This document shows, in pieces, positions 1 through 9,201 of a DNA stretch of 64,000 nucleotides (positions within the stretch are counted from its first letter, which is position 1; the number at the start of each line of letters is the position of its first letter). The position numbers were made by a program, and so were the translations under genes. The notes beneath the pieces were generated by a model, which did not search any database, was not told where the DNA came from, and saw only the letters and a program-made list of their open reading frames with translations. This stretch comes from Bradyrhizobium lablabi (lineage in GTDB: Bacteria > Pseudomonadota > Alphaproteobacteria > Rhizobiales > Xanthobacteraceae): the NCBI RefSeq assembly GCF_018129385.1, contig NZ_JAFCLN010000017.1:62001-126000 (forward strand), given 5' to 3'.

Positions 1-767
1 CCGTCGGCCTGTCCTGCAACAAATTTCTGGCAAAGATCGCCTCCGACCTCGACAAGCCCCGCGGCTTTGCCGCGCTCGACCAGGACGAGGCGCGCGAGAT
101 GCTGGCGGAAAAGCCGGTCGGGTTCATCTTTGGCGTCGGACCCGCGACGCAGGAAAAGCTGATCCAGCGCGGCTTCCGCATCATCGCCGACCTTCAGCGC
201 GCCGACGAGAACGAACTGATGAAGCAGTTCGGCGGCGAAGGCCGCCGGCTGTGGCGGCTGGCGCGCGGCATCGACGACCGCCTCGTGGTGGCCGACCGCG
301 GCGCCAAGACGATTTCCGCGGAGACTACCTTTGAGACCGACATCCGCGATTTCGCGACCCTCGAAAGGCTGCTGTGGAAGCTGTCGGAAAAGGTTTCGGC
401 ACGGCTCAAGAACGGCGAGCTTTCGGGGACGACGATCACGCTCAAGCTGAAGACCGCCGATTTCCGCCAGCGCACGCGTTCGCAATCGATCCAGTCGCCG
501 ACCCAATTGGCGGCAAAGATCTTTGCCATCTCCCGTGAACTGCTGGCGAAGGAAATCGACGGCACCGCCTTCCGCCTGATGGGCACCGGCGTCAGCGCGC
601 TCAAGCCGGGCTCGCAAGCTGATGATTCCGACATGCTCGACCGCCGTTCGGCCTATGCCGAACGCGCGATGGATGATCTGCGGAAGAAGTTCGGGAATGC
701 CGCCGTGATCCGCGGGATTTCCTACGAGGGACCGTCGAAGGCGAACGAGGAGTCCGTGCCGGATTAA
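1..767 (+). CDS. dinB: DNA polymerase IV (C-terminal part; truncated by window edge)
   Basis: The reading frame is open from base 3 and lacks its N-terminus. The first visible residues include SCNKFLAKIASDLDKPRG, the signature of Y-family translesion polymerases just after the catalytic SCNK region. A helix-hairpin-helix/thumb segment (VGFIFGVGPATQEKL) and the little-finger domain follow. The enzyme performs error-prone bypass synthesis past damaged bases. It ends 8 bases before a palindromic repeat and converges with the NHL gene. The promoter lies outside the window, so SOS control cannot be judged. Confidence 0.93.
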   Translation, partial: VGLSCNKFLAKIASDLDKPRGFAALDQDEAREMLAEKPVGFIFGVGPATQEKLIQRGFRIIADLQRADENELMKQFGGEGRRLWRLARGIDDRLVVADRGAKTISAETTFETDIRDFATLERLLWKLSEKVSARLKNGELSGTTITLKLKTADFRQRTRSQSIQSPTQLAAKIFAISRELLAKEIDGTAFRLMGTGVSALKPGSQADDSDMLDRRSAYAERAMDDLRKKFGNAAVIRGISYEGPSKANEESVPD

Positions 768-774
768 GCCCCGA

Positions 775-860
775 CCGTCATTGCGAGGAGCGCAGCGACG
801 AAGCAATCCATCTATCCCAGCGTGGCGCTATGGATTGCTTCGCTTCGCTCGCAATGACGG
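775..860. repeat. 86-bp palindromic intergenic repeat, family A, copy 1
   Basis: The element begins CCGTCATTGCGAGGAGCG and ends with a near-perfect inverted copy (CGCTCGCAATGACGG), so it can fold into one long hairpin. A second copy of the same length is at 45032-45117. It fills the convergent gap between dinB and the NHL gene and may act as a bidirectional terminator. It is a REP-like dispersed element, not a CRISPR unit. Confidence 0.85.
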
Positions 861-886
861 AGGAAAGCGCTCTCGGCCTGCCTGCC

Positions 887-1777
887 CTACTCCCTCACAT
901 ATTTCTGCACGCGCCAGTTCAGCGTATCCGCGACAAAAATCTCGTCGCGCGGGCTGATCGCGATGTAGTGGGCCTCGCCGTATTTTCCGAGCGTCTTGCC
1001 GACGCCGCCGCCTTCGATGATCCCCACGACCTTGCCGTGGAGATCGAGCTTCATGATCTCTCCGGTGTGGCCGTGCGCGAGCCAGATGTGCTGGTCGGTG
1101 CCCATGAACAGCCCGCACGGCGGGCCGGGATGCTGCGACTCGCGGATGTAGGTGCCGTCGGCATCGAACACCTGGATGCGCGCGTTGTTGCGGTCGGCGA
1201 TGTAGAGCAGCCCTTGCGCGTCGAACACCAGCGAGTGCGGCAGATCGAACTCGCCCGGCCCCCTGCCCTTGCCGCCCCAGGTCTTGATGAACGTGCCGTC
1301 CTTGTCGAACTTCAGGACGCGCGAGTCGCCCTTGCCGTGCCCCTGAAGCACGAAGATATCGCCTGATGGCCCGACCACGGCTTCGTTGGGTTCGTGGAAC
1401 AGCCGCAGATGCCGGAACGGGTGCCACTCGCCGGTGTGGCCCTTGACGCCAAGCACCATCTCAATCCGCCCCGACGGATTGAATTTGTAGACGAGATTGG
1501 CCGCGACGTCGGTCGCCCAGATGTTGTCCTGGGCGTCGATCCGCAGGCCGTGCGGCCGGTCAAACATGCCGTCGCCGAAGCCGCGGATGAAATGACCATC
1601 AGGATCGAATTCCATCAGCGGCATCGGTCCGCGATGGATGACGAAGATGTTGCCCCTGGAATTGAAGGCGACGCCCGCGGTGCCGCCAAAGTTCTTGCCA
1701 GGCGGCAATTTGAAGGATTCGGGAACCGCGACGTAGGGAAGCGATGGGACTGCCATTTGCGGGTCCCGCGCCGTCAT
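887..1777 (-). CDS. NHL-repeat beta-propeller protein
   Basis: This 296-residue protein is built of repeated units of the form DGxFIxxWGxxGxGPGEFDLPHSLVFD, typical of NHL beta-propellers. Related propellers include peptidyl-alpha-hydroxyglycine amidating lyase-like proteins, but catalysis is not shown here. No clear signal peptide is seen. Its ATG overlaps the stop of eipB by 4 bases (ATGA), so the two genes are translationally coupled. A role in envelope ligand binding or scaffolding is inference. Confidence 0.8.
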   Translation of the reverse strand: MTARDPQMAVPSLPYVAVPESFKLPPGKNFGGTAGVAFNSRGNIFVIHRGPMPLMEFDPDGHFIRGFGDGMFDRPHGLRIDAQDNIWATDVAANLVYKFNPSGRIEMVLGVKGHTGEWHPFRHLRLFHEPNEAVVGPSGDIFVLQGHGKGDSRVLKFDKDGTFIKTWGGKGRGPGEFDLPHSLVFDAQGLLYIADRNNARIQVFDADGTYIRESQHPGPPCGLFMGTDQHIWLAHGHTGEIMKLDLHGKVVGIIEGGGVGKTLGKYGEAHYIAISPRDEIFVADTLNWRVQKYVRE

Positions 1778-2637
1778 TTACACGGCTTGGAATCCTTCAC
1801 ATCGAACTTTCCGAGCGCGCCTGAAATCACAAAGTCATTGTAGTCCAGCACCAGCGCCCGCGACACGCCGTTCTCGAACAGCTCGAATGACATTGCATAG
1901 ACCGGCGTCTGCTCGCCGTCCTTGGCTTGCGCGTCGCGGTCGTAATAGCTCACCGTCACCGGCCAGCGCGTCAGCGCCTTCATCCGGTCGTTGGCAGTGG
2001 AGGGATCGGGCGAGGCAATGCTGCGGTCGCCGGGGATCGGCTGGCCGATTACGGACAGCGTGTTGTAGACTTTTTCGCCATTGTCCGAGCCGTCATAGAC
2101 GGTGAGCTCGAGCAGCGACTTTCCGGCGCGCGCCGCATCGATGATCTTGTGGATCTGCTCGGTCGGGAAAACGATATTGCCTTCGAGGTTGAAGGTCTTT
2201 GCCACCGGCTGCTTCAGCTTGACCGTGATGTGGTCGCCGGAGCGCTCGGCCGTGCCGTCGACCGGCGGCGCGTTGGAATCGTTCATCCGCGTATCGATCT
2301 TGAAGCGGTAGCTTTTTCCCGCGCCGTCTTCCCACGAGGTCGAGCGCAGGTCGCTCAGCGTCATCTTGCCCTCGCCGCTGTTCAGCTCGGACACCTGGCG
2401 AAATTCCGACGTGTAGCCTTCGCAGGCGCTACCGTAAAAATTGTAGAGGATGCGCCCGCGCGCGGCATTGATGGCATTGGCGCCGCGCGATCTGACCAGG
2501 CTCAGCTCATACAGCGCCTGATGCGAGAGAAAGGTACCGCTCGCCGCCGCAACGGCTGGTCCGCCCGCAAAGCCCGATCCGACCGCAATGGTGGCAATTG
2601 TCAGCAGCAAACCGCGAGAGGCGCGCAGGCGAACCAT
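1774..2637 (-). CDS. eipB: Cell envelope integrity protein EipB (DUF1849 family)
   Basis: This 287-residue protein has a signal peptide (about residues 1-31, ending AVAAA) and the DUF1849 fold: HQALYELSL near the start, then SACEGY, and LTVYDGSDNGEKVY around residue 190. Cys72 and Cys286 are placed like the disulfide pair of Brucella EipB. In that family the protein is periplasmic and maintains the cell envelope with partners. It is followed by the overlapping NHL gene. Confidence 0.85.
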   Translation of the reverse strand: MVRLRASRGLLLTIATIAVGSGFAGGPAVAAASGTFLSHQALYELSLVRSRGANAINAARGRILYNFYGSACEGYTSEFRQVSELNSGEGKMTLSDLRSTSWEDGAGKSYRFKIDTRMNDSNAPPVDGTAERSGDHITVKLKQPVAKTFNLEGNIVFPTEQIHKIIDAARAGKSLLELTVYDGSDNGEKVYNTLSVIGQPIPGDRSIASPDPSTANDRMKALTRWPVTVSYYDRDAQAKDGEQTPVYAMSFELFENGVSRALVLDYNDFVISGALGKFDVKDSKPCK

Positions 2638-2852
2638 GTGTTTTCCCTGAATGTGGAAGATTCGTTACAATACTGGCCGCCCTATTGCGCCGCAACTGGG
2701 GCGGCTTCACGAAAATGCGTTAATTCATCGTCCAAGGGCCGCTCTCTTCGCAGCCCCGCCCTCGCTTGCATGTAACGTTGCGATGCGCGAAACAATATGC
2801 GCTACCTCACATGAACGGTAGCGAAACAGTGAAATTCACATGGGGACGGAAC

Positions 2853-3320
2853 ATGGCGGGTACGGTCGAACAAAAACTGACGGAACAGGGCATTTCGCTG
2901 CCCGAGCCGCGCGCCGCCATCGCGAATTACGTCGGGTTCGTCCGGTCCGGCAACTTGCTGTTCGTTTCGGGCCAGGTTTGCGCCAATGCCGAAGGCAAGC
3001 TGATCGCCAAAGGCAAACTGGGCGCCGGCGTCACCACCGAGCAAGGCTATGAGGCGGCAAAGGGTTGCGCGGTGAATCTGCTGGCGCAGATCAAGGCCGC
3101 GCTTGGCGACCTCGACAAGGTCGTGCGCGTGGTCCGGCTCGGCGGCTTCGTCAATTCCGCGCCGGACTTCCTCGACGGGCCCAAGGTGCTGAACGGCGCT
3201 TCCGACCTGATGGTTGCGGCCTTCGGCGACAAGGGCCGCCACGCCCGTACCACCGTCGGCGTCGCCTCGCTGCCGGCCGATGCGGCGGTCGAGGTCGAAG
3301 GCGTGTTTGAAGTTTCCTGA
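2853..3320 (+). CDS. RidA/YjgF family protein
   Basis: This 155-residue protein belongs to the RidA (Rid/YER057c/UK114) family, whose archetype hydrolyses reactive enamine/imine intermediates from PLP enzymes. Family features include GNLLFVSGQVC, the conserved Arg in HARTTVGVASLP, and the terminal acidic VEVEGVFE. The ATG at 2853 is preferred over the upstream in-frame ATGs because it begins at the family's usual N-terminus and follows a GGGGACGG purine run. It lies 3 bases from the GDPD gene and probably shares its transcript. Confidence 0.88.
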   Translation: MAGTVEQKLTEQGISLPEPRAAIANYVGFVRSGNLLFVSGQVCANAEGKLIAKGKLGAGVTTEQGYEAAKGCAVNLLAQIKAALGDLDKVVRVVRLGGFVNSAPDFLDGPKVLNGASDLMVAAFGDKGRHARTTVGVASLPADAAVEVEGVFEVS

Positions 3321-3323
3321 TCC

Positions 3324-4076
3324 ATGCGCGCGCCCGCCTGGCTGACGGCGCGGCCGGTCGCCCATCGCGGCCTGCACGACATTTCGCGCGGCATCGTCGA
3401 GAACATGCCGGGCGCGGTGCAGGCGGCGATCGCGGGCAATTTCGCCATTGAGGTCGATATCCAGTTGACATCAGATGGCGAGGCCATGGTGCATCACGAC
3501 GATGCGCTCGGCCGCCTGACCGAAGGTTCCGGCGCCCTGCTCGAAAAAACGGCGGCGGAGCTGAAGGCGGTCAACTTCAAGAACACGGGCGAGCGCATGA
3601 TGTCGCTTGGCGACCTCTGCACCCTCGTCGCCGGCCGGGTGCCGTTGGTAGTCGAGGTCAAGAGCCATTTTGACGGCGACCGCAAGCTGGTGCGGCGGAT
3701 GGCGGAGGTGCTCGCCTCCTATTCCGGCCCGGTCGTCGGCATGTCCTTCGACCCCGACCAGGTGCTGGCGCTGCGCGAAATCGCGCCAAAGCTGCCGCGC
3801 GGCATCGTCGCCCAGCGCACCTATGACGACGACTACTGGGCAAAGCTGACGAAAGAACAGCGCGACAGCATGCTCTATCTGCGCCACGGCTTTCGCACCG
3901 AGCCGCATTTCGTGGCCTTCTGGGTCAATGAATTGCCCGCGCCGGCGCCGTGGATCGCCCGCAACATTTTTGGCTGCCCGCTGCTGGCCTGGACGGTGCG
4001 CACGCCGGAGCAGCGCGAAAAAGCGGCCCGTTACGCCGATCAAATGATTTTTGAGGGCTTTGTACCGGGAACCTGA
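3324..4076 (+). CDS. Glycerophosphodiester phosphodiesterase
   Basis: This 250-residue GDPD-family TIM barrel hydrolyses glycerophosphodiesters to glycerol-3-phosphate and an alcohol. Visible motifs are VAHRGLHD (catalytic His14), ENMPGA, AIEVDIQLTSDG (metal-binding Glu/Asp) and the second catalytic His in HHDDALGRLT. No signal peptide is present, so it is probably cytoplasmic. It starts 3 bases after the RidA stop. Confidence 0.92.
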   Translation: MRAPAWLTARPVAHRGLHDISRGIVENMPGAVQAAIAGNFAIEVDIQLTSDGEAMVHHDDALGRLTEGSGALLEKTAAELKAVNFKNTGERMMSLGDLCTLVAGRVPLVVEVKSHFDGDRKLVRRMAEVLASYSGPVVGMSFDPDQVLALREIAPKLPRGIVAQRTYDDDYWAKLTKEQRDSMLYLRHGFRTEPHFVAFWVNELPAPAPWIARNIFGCPLLAWTVRTPEQREKAARYADQMIFEGFVPGT

Positions 4077-4129
4077 TCCGCGCCCGCCGGCCTTGAAGTC
4101 GCCTGTGCAATGCACGATCTTGGCCCTAG

Positions 4130-5371
4130 ATGGCCTCGTCCGAAATCACCCTCGAAGCGGTTCCTTCCGTCAGCGACATCCCCGCTGCCGATTGGGATGC
4201 CTGCGCCAATCCGAAGGGCGATGCGGCCGGACTTGAGAATCTGGATACGCTGGCGCCTGCCGGCGATTCCTGCACCGCTTCAAAGGCCTACTACAACCCT
4301 TTCGTCTCCCACGCGTTTTTTGCCGCCGCCGAAGCCTCCGGCTCGGCCACGGCGCGCACCGGCTGGAGCGCGCGGCATCTGATCGCCAAGCTCGACGGCA
4401 GGATCGCCGGCATCGTGCCCTGTTACCTCAAGAATCATTCGCAAGGCGAATACGTGTTCGACCGCGGCTGGGCCGATGCCTATGAGCGCGCCGGCGGACG
4501 GTATTATCCAAAGCTACAGACCTCGGTGCCGTTCACGCCGGCGACCGGCCCTCGCCTGCTGATCCGCGACGGTGTCGACCGCGACCGCATCGGCGAGGCG
4601 CTCGCGGCCGGGCTGATGGCGCTGTGCAACGCGACCAATGCCTCCTCGGTGCACGTCACCTTTGCGCGCGAGGCGGAAGCGAAATTCCTGGCCGGCCACG
4701 GTTTCCTGATCCGCAACGACCAGCAATTCCATTGGCAGAATGACGGCTACAAAACCTTCGACGATTTCCTCGCCACGCTGAATTCGCGTCACCGCAAGGC
4801 GATCAAGCGCGAGCGTCGTGAGGCGCTCGCGGCCGGGATCACCATTCACTGGCTGACCGGCAGCGAGCTCAACGAGGAAGCCTGGGATGCCTTCTTCGCC
4901 TTCTACATGGAGACCGGTTCGCGCAAATGGGGCCGGCCGTATTTGACGCGAAAATTCTTCTCGCTGATCGGCGAGAGCATGGCCGATGACGTGCTGCTGG
5001 TGATGGCCAGACGCAACGGCCGCTGGATCGCGGGGGCGATCAATTTCGTCGGTTCGGACACGCTGTTCGGCCGCAACTGGGGCGCGATCGAGCACCATCC
5101 GTTTCTGCATTTCGAGGTCTGCTATTACCAGGCGATCGATTTCGCGATCCAGCGCGGGTTGAAGACGGTCGAGGCCGGCGCGCAAGGCGAGCACAAGCTG
5201 GCGCGCGGATACCTGCCGCAGACCACCTGGTCCGCACATTTCATTGCCGATCCCGATCTGCGCCGGGCCATCGCCGATTACCTCAAGCGCGAGCGCGCCT
5301 ATGTCGCGGAAGCCGGCCGCGAACTCGCCGCCGCCGGCCCGTTCCGCAAAAGCGCTGATGACGCGCCTTAA
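4130..5371 (+). CDS. GNAT-fold/FemAB-like N-acetyltransferase (PF04339 type)
   Basis: This 413-residue protein resembles the peptidoglycan recognition/FemAB-like family formerly called DUF482. It contains YYNPFVSHAFF, RHRKAIKRERREAL near the middle, and the C-terminal GAQGEHKLARGYLP signature. No membrane segment is seen. Family members are predicted acyl/aminoacyl transferases with unknown substrate. It follows the GDPD gene by 53 bases on the same strand. Confidence 0.82.
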   Translation: MASSEITLEAVPSVSDIPAADWDACANPKGDAAGLENLDTLAPAGDSCTASKAYYNPFVSHAFFAAAEASGSATARTGWSARHLIAKLDGRIAGIVPCYLKNHSQGEYVFDRGWADAYERAGGRYYPKLQTSVPFTPATGPRLLIRDGVDRDRIGEALAAGLMALCNATNASSVHVTFAREAEAKFLAGHGFLIRNDQQFHWQNDGYKTFDDFLATLNSRHRKAIKRERREALAAGITIHWLTGSELNEEAWDAFFAFYMETGSRKWGRPYLTRKFFSLIGESMADDVLLVMARRNGRWIAGAINFVGSDTLFGRNWGAIEHHPFLHFEVCYYQAIDFAIQRGLKTVEAGAQGEHKLARGYLPQTTWSAHFIADPDLRRAIADYLKRERAYVAEAGRELAAAGPFRKSADDAP

Positions 5372-5420
5372 GCGTTTCGGCTAAACATCTCAAAACAGTT
5401 CGATTTCAGGAGACGCCGCG

Positions 5421-5843
5421 ATGCCCGCCTATGATCCGCAAAACCCCTTCGCAAAAATCCTGCGCGGCGAATTCCCCTGTTACAAGGTCTTTGAGGACGA
5501 GCATGTGCTTGCCTTCCTCGACATCATGCCGCGCTCGCCCGGCCACACGCTGGTGATCCCGAAACGCCCTGCCCGCAACATCCTCGACATCACGCCCGAC
5601 GATTACGCGCACGTCGCCCGCGCCGCGCACCGGATCTCGGCCGCCGCGATGAAGGCGTTCAAGGCCGACGGCATCACCATCCAGCAATTCAACGAGCCTG
5701 CCGGCGGACAGGTCGTCTTCCACTTGCACATGCACGTGATGCCGCGCCACGACGGCGTGCAGCTGCTGCCGCCCGCCAGCCGCAAGGAAGACGCGAAAGT
5801 GCTGGAGGACAATGCGACGAAACTGATCGCGGCGCTGGGATAG
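5421..5843 (+). CDS. HIT family nucleotide-binding hydrolase
   Basis: This 140-residue protein carries the histidine-triad motif as VVFHLHMHVMPR (His101, His103, His105). It has the family N-terminus ILRGEFPCYKVFEDE and the GHTLVIPKR strand. HIT proteins are nucleotide hydrolases/transferases of the HINT/Fhit type. GGAGACGCCGCG precedes the ATG. A palindromic repeat begins 7 bases after the stop. Confidence 0.93.
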   Translation: MPAYDPQNPFAKILRGEFPCYKVFEDEHVLAFLDIMPRSPGHTLVIPKRPARNILDITPDDYAHVARAAHRISAAAMKAFKADGITIQQFNEPAGGQVVFHLHMHVMPRHDGVQLLPPASRKEDAKVLEDNATKLIAALG

Positions 5844-5850
5844 TACACCT

Positions 5851-5951
5851 CGTCATTCCGGGACGCGCCGCTTGGCGCGGGCCCGGAATCCATACTCCCG
5901 ATCGTGGTTATGGATTCCGGGCTCATCGCTTCGCGATGCCCCGGAATGACG
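5851..5951. repeat. 101-bp palindromic intergenic repeat, family B
   Basis: The element opens CGTCATTCCGGGACGCG and closes CCCCGGAATGACG, with an inner inverted pair GGAATCCAT/ATGGATTCC and further internal hairpins. It occupies the whole convergent gap between the HIT gene and trmO. It is a typical bradyrhizobial-style dispersed palindrome and may serve as a bidirectional terminator. Confidence 0.85.
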
Positions 5952-5952
5952 G

Positions 5953-6444
5953 CTACTCCGTCTGAAAATCCCCGGGCTGCGGCGGGGCCAGCGGGGTGAA
6001 TTCGCAGCGGTCCGGCTTGATGTCCAAAAGCGGCGTGTCGTCGAGGCAGTCGAGCCCGCGCACCAGGATGACATTGCCCTCGATGGCGACGAACTTGACG
6101 ATCGAGGTCGCGATCGGGTTGGGCCGCACCGGCGAGCGCAGCGAGAAGGTGCCGCGGGTCTTCTGGTTGTTCTTCGGGCTTTGCAGCACGAGGTCGCGGC
6201 GCGACTGGTGCAGCCAGTAGATCACCTCGAGATTTTCGTAGAAATCGACGCCCTTGATGGCAGCCACCCAGGGCTCGAAGATCTCCAGCCGGCATACCGG
6301 GCCGTCCTGCCGTCCCTGCCGCGGCGTCTCCAGCCGCGAGGTCCAGGGCGTACGGATGCGGCCGATGAAGACGAGTCCGGCATCGCGCGGTGCGGGCATA
6401 TCGACGGCGACTTCGCCCTCGCGCAGTTCACTTTCTCGAACCAT
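5953..6444 (-). CDS. trmO: tRNA (N6-threonylcarbamoyladenosine-N6)-methyltransferase TrmO
   Basis: This 163-residue TsaA/YaeB-type protein shows FIGRIRTPW, the conserved NNQKTRGTFSLRSPVRPNPI block that binds S-adenosylmethionine, and LDCLDDTPLLDIKP near the end. TrmO N6-methylates t6A37 in tRNA-Thr. It starts 3 bases after the stop of the Bug-type gene, so the two probably share a transcript although their functions are unrelated. Confidence 0.9.
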   Translation of the reverse strand: MVRESELREGEVAVDMPAPRDAGLVFIGRIRTPWTSRLETPRQGRQDGPVCRLEIFEPWVAAIKGVDFYENLEVIYWLHQSRRDLVLQSPKNNQKTRGTFSLRSPVRPNPIATSIVKFVAIEGNVILVRGLDCLDDTPLLDIKPDRCEFTPLAPPQPGDFQTE

Positions 6445-6447
6445 GTT

Positions 6448-7428
6448 CTAATCCAGCGATATGTTGAGACTCTTGACCACGCCCGTCCAGCGCGCGCGAT
6501 CCTCGTTGACGAATGCGTCGATCTCGGTTTGTGTCTTCGGGCGCAGCGGCGGGAAGCCGACCTTTTCCAGCGACGCACGGAATACGTCGTCGTTCAGCGC
6601 GCGGCTAAGACTCACGGTGATCTTCTGCGAGACATCGTCGGGCATCTTCGCCGGCGCGGCGATGCCGTACCAAACACCGACTGAATAGTCGGGATAGCCG
6701 CTCTCCGCAATGGTCGGCACCTCAGGCAGATCGGAGATGCGTTGCTTGGAGCTGACCGCCAGCGGACGCAGCATGCCGGCCTTGACCGGCGGTAACGCAG
6801 TGCCGAGCGTGTCGAACATCAACTGGATGTTGCCGGACAACAAATCCTGGAGCGCCGGCCCGGCGCCCTTGTAGGGCACATGCACGATGTCGACGCCAGC
6901 CATCTGCTTGAACATCTCGCCCGCCAGATGAATGGTGCCGCCGGTGCCGGCCGATCCAAAGTTCAGCTTGCCCGGGTTCTGCTTGGCGTAGGCGACGAAT
7001 TCGGCGACGGTCTTTGCCGGGACCGACGGATTGACCTCCATCACCACGGGCAAATCGGTAATCAGCGCCAGCATCCGGAAATCTCTGACGGGATCGTAAG
7101 ACAGTTTCTTGTACAGCACCGGGTTGAGCACGAACAGCGAGGCTGCCGTGAACAGCAGCGTGTAACCATCGGGGTCGGAACGCGCCACTGCCTCGGCGCC
7201 GATCGCTCCCTGCGCACCCGCCTTGTTCTCGACCACCACGGACTGCTTGAGATCGCGGCCGAGATATTCGCCGACCAGTCGGCCGAGTACGTCGGTCGGT
7301 CCGCCCGCGGCGTAGGGCACCACGAGCTTGATGGGACGCGTCGGGTAGTCGGCCGCAAAACCCTGCGGCGCTGTCAGAAGCGCCGCGACGAAGCCGATTA
7401 CCAGTGCCGAGCCCTTGTGCCAGTTCAT
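6448..7428 (-). CDS. Bug-family (tripartite tricarboxylate transporter) periplasmic substrate-binding protein
   Basis: This 326-residue protein has a signal peptide (ending GFAADYP) and the Bug signature YPTRPIKLVVPYAAGGPTDV. The NFGSAGTGGTIHL and VPYKGAGPALQDLLSG ligand-binding loops follow. No TctA/TctB membrane genes are nearby, so it is an orphan receptor, as is common for Bug proteins. The ligand, probably a carboxylate, cannot be told from the sequence. Confidence 0.9.
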   Translation of the reverse strand: MNWHKGSALVIGFVAALLTAPQGFAADYPTRPIKLVVPYAAGGPTDVLGRLVGEYLGRDLKQSVVVENKAGAQGAIGAEAVARSDPDGYTLLFTAASLFVLNPVLYKKLSYDPVRDFRMLALITDLPVVMEVNPSVPAKTVAEFVAYAKQNPGKLNFGSAGTGGTIHLAGEMFKQMAGVDIVHVPYKGAGPALQDLLSGNIQLMFDTLGTALPPVKAGMLRPLAVSSKQRISDLPEVPTIAESGYPDYSVGVWYGIAAPAKMPDDVSQKITVSLSRALNDDVFRASLEKVGFPPLRPKTQTEIDAFVNEDRARWTGVVKSLNISLD

Positions 7429-7490
7429 GTCGTCTCCCCGCGCGTTCTTCTTTTATGGTCCGACACTAGCCGATTGCGCGTTCGCCGCAA

Positions 7491-7835
7491 TCAACCCAGC
7501 CACCATTTGCCCGCCAGCAGCACGATTTCACCGCAGGCAACGCCGGCAAAGGTCGACCGCCGTGCCAGCATGAACGCGGCAAAGCCGGCCGCGACCGCGC
7601 CGTAGCGCAGCAACTCCGGCACGGTGGCGAGTGCGCCCGGCGGCTGCACCAGAATTTGCGAGATCACACCGGCGAGGATGGCGGTCGCCACCGCCCTCAC
7701 CCACACCAGCACCTCCGAGCCTTCGTCGACGCCGCTGCCGAACCACAGCCCGGCCCAGCGCCAGACTTCGTTGGGCAGAAAGCCCGCGACCACCAGGATC
7801 AGCAGCGCATGCCAGTCGCCGATAAAGCCGCTCAT
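7491..7835 (-). CDS. azlD: AzlD family branched-chain amino acid exporter, small subunit
   Basis: This 114-residue hydrophobic protein has three to four membrane segments (LLILVVAGFLPNEVWRW, VRAVATAILAGVISQIL, YGAVAAGFAAFMLAR) and matches the AzlD fold. The start at 7835 overlaps the azlC stop by 4 bases (ATGA). AzlC and AzlD together form an inner-membrane exporter family linked to branched-chain amino acids; the substrate here is inferred. Confidence 0.85.
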   Translation of the reverse strand: MSGFIGDWHALLILVVAGFLPNEVWRWAGLWFGSGVDEGSEVLVWVRAVATAILAGVISQILVQPPGALATVPELLRYGAVAAGFAAFMLARRSTFAGVACGEIVLLAGKWWLG

Positions 7836-8608
7836 GCGCTGCGCCTCCGCCACCGATGCACGCCATAGGCAATGCTGCCCGCCGCCATGCCGCTGATCAG
7901 CACGTCGACGCCGGTATGAAACATCGCCACGACGGGATAGAGCGCGAGCCCGAGCACGAGCGCGAGAACGTCGGAAATCTCCTTGCAGTTGCGCGCGGTC
8001 GACAACAGGAACGCCAGCGGCGTCAGCATCAGGATCGCCGCCGCGAACAGAGGCGGCAGATTGGCGGCGAGCTGATAACCAAGCGTCGTGGCGATCATGC
8101 AGACGATGACGAGGCCGCAGCCGAGCCCGTGCACAAAGGCGATGCGGCTCCCGCGCGGCACCCGCGGCAGCAGGCGGTAGCATTCGACCCACAGGGTGAC
8201 CGCGATGAAATGGGTCGCGAGGATGAGATGGCGCCGTTTGGTCTGCGGCGTGCGCAGCATCGGCAGCACCGACACCACCATCGGAAACAGCCGGATCGCG
8301 CTCAGGGTGACCGCTACCGCCGCCTGCACCACGGTGGCGCCGGAGCCGAGCGTCGAGATCAGGATGATCTGCGCCGGCCCGGCCCAGATCAGCAGCGTGC
8401 TCGCCAGCGCCCACCCCAGGCTGAAATGCGTGTCATGGGCGAGCGCGCCGATGCCCAGATAGGTCGCAAACAGCACCAGCGCGAGCACGGTCGTGCCGAC
8501 GGCGCTCATCCCCCACGCGAAGGCGCGGAAGCGATTTTTCCATTGCGGGGACTCGAGCGGCGGCAGCGGCATGGCGATGCTTAACGCCGATGGCGGAACC
8601 GGCGTCAA
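7832..8608 (-). CDS. azlC: AzlC family branched-chain amino acid exporter, large subunit
   Basis: This protein of up to 258 residues has six to seven hydrophobic helices and the AzlC features SLGWALASTLLIWAGPAQ and LSAIRLFPMVVSVLP. The longest ATG (8608) is given. The ATG at 8572 is also possible because the first dozen residues are not typical of the family. It is coupled to azlD by ATGA. Confidence 0.85.
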   Translation of the reverse strand: MTPVPPSALSIAMPLPPLESPQWKNRFRAFAWGMSAVGTTVLALVLFATYLGIGALAHDTHFSLGWALASTLLIWAGPAQIILISTLGSGATVVQAAVAVTLSAIRLFPMVVSVLPMLRTPQTKRRHLILATHFIAVTLWVECYRLLPRVPRGSRIAFVHGLGCGLVIVCMIATTLGYQLAANLPPLFAAAILMLTPLAFLLSTARNCKEISDVLALVLGLALYPVVAMFHTGVDVLISGMAAGSIAYGVHRWRRRSA

Positions 8609-8646
8609 GCGAGGGCGGTCTCAGGGCTGGCATGCAGCCGCGTACC

Positions 8647-9078
8647 TCAATGCGCCGCCACCTGCCGAACCGCATCCTCATACGGGCCCAGCGCGCGCTC
8701 CAGCAGATCGGTGTCGCCATATTCGACGATCTCGGCGATCTTGCCGTCACGAAATCTGAACACGAAGCAATACTCGTTGTTGTAGCGCTGACCGCTTTTG
8801 GTCTGCACATCACCGCGGATTTCGGCCACCACGAAATCGCCTTCGGCCACCAGATTGATGGCGCGCGCCCGGTACTCGGTGGCGAACAACGCGAACAGCG
8901 GCTTCAGCAAATTGGTCCGGACATCTTCCTGTCCCGCAAACCGCTTTGACCAACTGCTCTGGCCGGCCAGCCGCCAGACATAGTCCGGCTGCACGGACGC
9001 GCCGAACACGCTGCGGTCGCCGTTCTCCAACGCCGCATAGATCCGCCTGATCGTTTCCTTGTTCTCGATCGTTCCCAT
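8647..9078 (-). CDS. SnoaL-like / nuclear transport factor 2 family protein
   Basis: This 143-residue NTF2-fold protein starts MGTIENKETIRRIYAALENGD, followed by the usual cone-shaped domain pattern (FVVAEIRGDV, YCFVFRFRDGKIAEIVEYGDTDL). The start at 9078 was chosen over the longer frame because AAGGAGAG lies 5 bases upstream. Related proteins are ketosteroid-isomerase-like enzymes or polyketide cyclases; the substrate is unknown. Confidence 0.85.
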   Translation of the reverse strand: MGTIENKETIRRIYAALENGDRSVFGASVQPDYVWRLAGQSSWSKRFAGQEDVRTNLLKPLFALFATEYRARAINLVAEGDFVVAEIRGDVQTKSGQRYNNEYCFVFRFRDGKIAEIVEYGDTDLLERALGPYEDAVRQVAAH

Positions 9079-9201
9079 CTCGACTCTCCTTGCGAACCCG
9101 CAAAGCAAGGCGGGAGCGCAACGGTGATGCCTGACGGGCTGGAAAACTGCCAATCGATCGATGGCATATTCGCCATTCACGGTGCGAATGTCGGGAGCGC
9201 C

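Noticed and set aside
775..860. Palindromic repeats considered as CRISPR repeats
   Set aside because: Copies are far apart, single, and in gaps between different genes. There are no regular spacers and no cas genes.
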